Source of the DNA: Rhizobiales bacterium CCH10-E5
Lineage (GTDB): Bacteria; Pseudomonadota; Alphaproteobacteria; Rhizobiales; Beijerinckiaceae
Assembly: GCA_001556125.1 (NCBI GenBank)
Contig: LSIG01000215.1
Coordinates: 1 to 26,898 of the forward strand
Direction: 5' to 3'
Length of the DNA stretch: 26,898 nt
Below, one piece after another: positions 24,363 through 26,898 of this stretch (positions are counted from its first letter, which is position 1; every line of letters begins with the position of its first letter). A model generated the notes under the pieces. It saw only the letters and a list, made by a program, of their open reading frames with translations. It did not search any database and was not told the origin of the DNA. Both the position numbers and the translations under genes were made by a program.

Positions 24363-25094
24363 TTAGAGCGTATCTGATAAGCGTTGCATTTCTACTGAGT
24401 CGTCATCTTTTTTCATCATATTGGCAACCATCTCATATGTTCGGGTCAGTTTGACGAGATTGACCATCTCGGTCGCGCCCACGACATTTGATTTTTCGAT
24501 CGCTCCGATGGACAAGCGAGCGTCGGCAGGAACCGGTTGGCTCTTTGGAGCGTCGAACAGATTGTTGCCTGCCGGACTGAGGTCGCTTGAATTTGAAAAC
24601 TTCACCACCATCAATCGGCCGCGAACGCCTTGCGCCGTCGATATCGCTCCATCGCTTGCGATCGCAATGTTCCGGTCATTTGGCGAGAAGGTCAAAGCCC
24701 CGCTCGAGGTCACGACGGGATGGCCGACCGCAGTGACAAGCTGGCCTGAGCTGTTCAAGCGAAACGAACCATCGCGCGTGTAGCGATTGCCATCCGGCGT
24801 CTGCACGACAAACCACCCGTCGCCCTTGATCGCAACGTCGAGGGGGTTCCCCGTTGACTCGATAGGACCCGGAGTAAAATCCGTGGTCGCTAAGCCCGTA
24901 TCGACGAGGGATACATATTTGTTGGCATTCGGCTCGGGCCCTGATTGGGTCGCTTCCTTGAGATGTTCCTTGAAAGAGGAGCGTTGCCCCTTAAAGCCCG
25001 GCGTGCCAATATTGGCGACATTATTTGCCAGTTTATCGAGATCGCGCCGCATCGCTATCAGATGGGACAAGCGAATTATGCCGGTCGATGACAC
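24363..25094 (-). CDS. flgF: Flagellar proximal-rod protein FlgF
   Basis: FlgF is part of the flagellar rod that crosses the periplasm. The 243-residue product has the rod/hook N-terminal motif DKLANNVANIGTPGFKGQRSSFKE, the central GNPLDVAIKGDGWFVVQTPDGNRYTRDGSFRL typical of FlgF/FlgG, and the C-terminal EMVNLVKLTRTYEMVANMM helix. I set the start at GTG 25092-25094 because GGAGGG (25101-25106) is 6 nt upstream. The resulting N-terminus (MSSTGIIRLSHLIAMRRD) aligns with FlgF. The open frame to 25229 is not needed. It stands alone here, whereas flgF is normally inside a large flagellar cluster. Confidence 0.87.
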   Translation of the reverse strand: MSSTGIIRLSHLIAMRRDLDKLANNVANIGTPGFKGQRSSFKEHLKEATQSGPEPNANKYVSLVDTGLATTDFTPGPIESTGNPLDVAIKGDGWFVVQTPDGNRYTRDGSFRLNSSGQLVTAVGHPVVTSSGALTFSPNDRNIAIASDGAISTAQGVRGRLMVVKFSNSSDLSPAGNNLFDAPKSQPVPADARLSIGAIEKSNVVGATEMVNLVKLTRTYEMVANMMKKDDDSVEMQRLSDTL

Positions 25095-25100
25095 CGTCTG

Positions 25101-25106
25101 CCCTCC
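25101..25106 (-). promoter_or_regulatory. Shine-Dalgarno site fixing the flgF start
   Basis: GGAGGG on the minus strand, 6 nt before the GTG at 25092-25094. It supports that start over longer upstream options. Confidence 0.75.
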
Positions 25107-25194
25107 GCTAGCCGCAAGATTACGAGATACTATATTTCGCCTGCGACAGAAATTTGTTGGAAAGAGTACGCGACTATCGTGCAGCCAGACAAGC

Positions 25195-25218
25195 AAAAAG
25201 CGCCCCGAAGGACGCTTT
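25195..25218 (-). terminator. Intrinsic terminator after the His-rich gene
   Basis: On the minus strand AAAGCGTCC and GGGCGCTTT form a 9-bp stem (one G-U pair) closed by a TTCG tetraloop. The T-run of the descending arm continues to TTTTT. It lies 23 bp past the His-rich gene stop and points the same way. It insulates the downstream flgF from that gene. Confidence 0.8.
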
Positions 25219-25240
25219 CGTATGCTCACACGTATCGAGG

Positions 25241-25501
25241 CTACGCTGATTTATCGCGGTGACCATGTTGGTCGAGATCTCCAGGCTTGTGCCCGGGATG
25301 ATCGTGGTGCTCGCCTGGCTTTTCAGACGCGGACTTGTCGCGGTGACCATGTTGGTCGAGATCTCCAGGCTTGTGCCCAGGGTGATCGTGGTGCTCGCCT
25401 GACTTTTCAGAGACCGACTTGTCGCGGTGCCCGTGCTCGTCGAGATCTCCGGACTTGTGACCTGGGTGGTCATGATGCTGGCCGGGTTTTTCGTGTGCCA
25501 T
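25241..25501 (-). CDS. Histidine-rich protein of three 28-residue tandem repeats
   Basis: The 86-residue product consists of a short start (MAH) and three repeats of 28, 28 and 27 residues. Each contains EK.G.HHDHPGHK.GDLD.HGHRDKS. Histidine makes up 19 of 86 residues, each unit having HHDHPGH and HGH clusters plus four Asp; there is no Cys. At DNA level the units are 84 bp (25251-25334, 25335-25418, 25419-25502), with the first two nearly identical. The start is well supported by AGGGAG 7 nt upstream of ATG 25499-25501. No signal peptide or membrane segment is visible. Such composition suggests binding or buffering of Ni, Zn, Co or Cu, but that is inference; I do not recognise a named family. 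Confidence 0.72.
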   Translation of the reverse strand: MAHEKPGQHHDHPGHKSGDLDEHGHRDKSVSEKSGEHHDHPGHKPGDLDQHGHRDKSASEKPGEHHDHPGHKPGDLDQHGHRDKSA

Positions 25502-25502
25502 G
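25251..25502. repeat. Three tandem copies of an 84-bp coding repeat
   Basis: Unit starts (TT(A/G)TCGCGGTG) are at 25251, 25335 and 25419, exactly 84 bp apart. The copies at 25251 and 25335 are nearly identical and the third is more diverged. A multiple of three keeps the reading frame, so copy number could vary without a frameshift. Confidence 0.9.
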
Positions 25503-25508
25503 TTTCAA

Positions 25509-25514
25509 CTCCCT
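25509..25514 (-). promoter_or_regulatory. Shine-Dalgarno site of the His-rich gene
   Basis: AGGGAG on the minus strand, 7 nt before the ATG. It distinguishes this frame from the competing open frame that starts at 25542 in the same repeat. Confidence 0.75.
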
Positions 25515-25648
25515 TTCGAGGTACCAAAGCAACAGTCAGCATGGTGCTATTGTTCCCTTGCGAAGAAAACTCGCGGCAGAGGTTGAAGCTCTAGCCACTT
25601 GAGATCCTATCTATTGGGATGTGTCGGGGATCGAGGGAGCTTGCAGAT

Positions 25649-26653
25649 ATGACATCGGGGTCGCGGCGGGACCAGCATGGGCCGCAAAGCACGGGAGCGT
25701 CGGCTCCTGGAGATGACATATCAGGGGTCAATGCTTACGGGTCGAATCCGCTGGATTGCCTTGTGATCGGAGGCGGTCCCGCGGGACTGACGGCTGCAAT
25801 CTACCTGGCGAGGTATCATCTGGCTGTTTTGGTCGTGGACGGCGCAGAAAGTCGGGCAAGTTGGATTCCCATCAGCCATAACCACGCCGGCTTCCCCGAT
25901 GGCATAGGGGGATCGGAGCTTCTGGCGCGGATGAAGGCCCAGGCTACGCGCTACGGTTCCCGTCATATGGTCGCCAATGTGACCTCGTTAACGAAAGACG
26001 ACGATCTTTTCGTTGCAGTAGCCGGGGATCTGACCCTGCGTGCCCGTACGGTCCTGATGGCAACCGGTGTCGTGAACCGCCGGCCCGCCATGCCAGAGGA
26101 TATGCACGCCGAGGCACTGGCGCGCGGTTTGCTGCGCTATTGTCCGATCTGCGATGGGTTCGAGGTGACGGATCGCCGCGTCGGCGTCATCGGCACCGCG
26201 GCGAGTGGGCTCGGGGAGGCCGAGTTCCTGCGCAGCTTCACGGCGGATGTGAGCTTGATATCCCCTTACGGACTGCACGATCTCGATGCCTCGCAGCGAT
26301 TGCGGGTCCATAAGGCTGGCATCAAGCTGCTCGCGGGGCCTTGTTTGGCCTTCGATCTCCGCGAGGCGACGATCGCGGTCGCTTTACCCAATAAAAATTG
26401 TGTCTTCGACGCTGTCTACCCGGCGTTAGGTAGCGATGTCCGATCCAAACTCGCGGTCGGGCTGGGATCGACGCTCTCCAATCAGGGATGCGTGCTCGTC
26501 GATGCCAAGCAACGAACCGATGTGCCAGGCTTGTATGCTGCGGGCGACGTCGTCGAGGGTCTCGACCAGATCAGCTACGCCATGGGGCATGCTGCAGTCG
26601 CTGCAACCGCGATCCGCAACGATCTGTGCGCCCGGCAACCGCTCCACCGCTAG
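25649..26653 (+). CDS. Thioredoxin-reductase-like FAD/NAD(P) flavoprotein
   Basis: The 334-residue product has the FAD-binding [16 protein letters not shown], and a redox-active disulfide candidate CPICDGFE in the position of thioredoxin reductase CATC. The NAD(P)-binding segment is [15 protein letters not shown], lacking the usual GGGDSA form. The C-terminal FAD motif is [15 protein letters not shown]. It therefore resembles TrxB-type flavoproteins, but the NAD(P) site differs and its partner may not be thioredoxin. I chose ATG 25649, with GAGGGAG about 10 nt upstream; ATG 25619 is possible. The first about 35 residues are a Gly/Ser-rich extra leader. It is divergent from the His-rich gene. 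Confidence 0.85.
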   Translation: MTSGSRRDQHGPQSTGASAPGDDISGVNAYGSNPLDCLVIGGGPAGLTAAIYLARYHLAVLVVDGAESRASWIPISHNHAGFPDGIGGSELLARMKAQATRYGSRHMVANVTSLTKDDDLFVAVAGDLTLRARTVLMATGVVNRRPAMPEDMHAEALARGLLRYCPICDGFEVTDRRVGVIGTAASGLGEAEFLRSFTADVSLISPYGLHDLDASQRLRVHKAGIKLLAGPCLAFDLREATIAVALPNKNCVFDAVYPALGSDVRSKLAVGLGSTLSNQGCVLVDAKQRTDVPGLYAAGDVVEGLDQISYAMGHAAVAATAIRNDLCARQPLHR

Positions 26654-26716
26654 CGCGATCGCTCACGTCTTCGACGCAATGGGCCAATGGCGATTGCTAA
26701 TCGAGAGGATTCTGGA

Positions 26717-26893
26717 ATGAACGGCAGTCCGATCGTCAAGGGCTTCTTCGACGCGCGCACCTCTTCCATTCAATACGTCGTCTCGTGTCCGGCGACGAGG
26801 CGGTGCGCCATCATCGATCCCGTTCTGGATTTCGACGAGAAATCCGTAAGCGTCGTCCCGGCCTCACCTTTCGCGCGGGGACTGGAACGTTGA
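26717..26893 (+). pseudogene. 5' fragment of an MBL-fold hydrolase, broken near 26845
   Basis: From ATG 26717 the frame encodes MNGSPIVKGFFDARTSSIQYVV, then CPATRRCAIIDPVLDFDEKS. These match the N-terminus of the metallo-beta-lactamase-fold family that includes persulfide dioxygenase/BigR-linked hydrolases. Members normally continue for over 200 residues to THPHADH. Here, after DEKS at about 26846, the sequence becomes unrelated (VSVVPASPFARGLER) and stops at 26893. No HxHxDH follows. Either an insertion begins here or the gene is truncated; the window ends too soon to tell. It follows the flavoprotein gene by 63 bp. Confidence 0.65.
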
Positions 26894-26898
26894 TGTTC

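Noticed and set aside
25251..25502. CRISPR or satellite array
   Set aside because: The 84-bp units are contiguous and coding, with no spacers.
25174..25542. Second minus-strand frame through the 84-bp repeats
   Set aside because: It stays open because the repeat length is a multiple of three; it lacks a ribosome site as good as the His-rich frame and extends through the terminator.
24787..25602. Plus-strand frame with repeats RGDHVGRDLQACA
   Set aside because: It is the complement of the His-rich repeats and the flgF 5' region; the minus-strand frame has the ribosome site and terminator.

Overview
This window is GC-rich DNA that looks like an alphaproteobacterium of the Hyphomicrobiales, perhaps a Bosea-like genus. 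That is inference from gene content (fzlA next to queG, an ornithine-lipid OlsB, MsrQ, an alphaproteobacterial-type nucleotide-sugar dehydrogenase remnant) and base composition; no rRNA or tRNA is present to confirm it. The middle (about 5.9-19.3 kb) reads as conserved chromosome. Both flanks are accessory or decaying DNA.

Layout. 1-323: non-coding, with a possible IS21-like end, two hairpins and five 11-bp tandem repeats. 324-2374: a dead IS3-family element split by an IS630-family element (409-1572). The IS630 transposase keeps a -1 slippery site but has Tyr at the first catalytic Asp position. 2389-4335: a tightly coupled minus-strand operon (two related small unknown proteins and a metallophosphoesterase) divergent from a small helix-turn-helix gene. 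4550-5590: a nucleotide-sugar dehydrogenase pseudogene with many lesions.

5865-13949: HAD phosphatase (-), msrQ (+), an MFS exporter (+), uppP (-), then fzlA-queG-SDR epimerase (+) chained by overlapping stop/start codons, and olsB (-). UppP (lipid carrier recycling), FzlA (FtsZ-binding division protein) and OlsB (ornithine lipid) all bear on the cell envelope. 14052-16133: a membrane-anchored hybrid histidine kinase with one degenerate and one intact receiver.

16270-20332 is a patchwork of broken genes: yifB without its N-terminal domain, tonB and exbD intact, exbB without its first transmembrane part, a telA 3' fragment abutting it head to head, and a frameshifted VWA gene of the tellurite-resistance type. 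At least two deletion or rearrangement junctions (about 17173 and 19350) bracket the TonB cluster.

20452-26898 looks less GC-rich and is accessory in character: an outer-membrane beta-barrel-type protein, a cation diffusion facilitator, a small unknown protein, a TolC-family protein, an isolated flgF, a histidine-rich protein made of three exact-length 28-residue repeats with its own terminator, a thioredoxin-reductase-like flavoprotein, and the 5' part of a metallo-beta-lactamase-fold hydrolase that breaks off near the window end. The most interesting items are the coupled 2.4-4.3 kb module, the His-rich repeat protein, the catalytic-site change in the IS630 transposase, and the truncation junctions.
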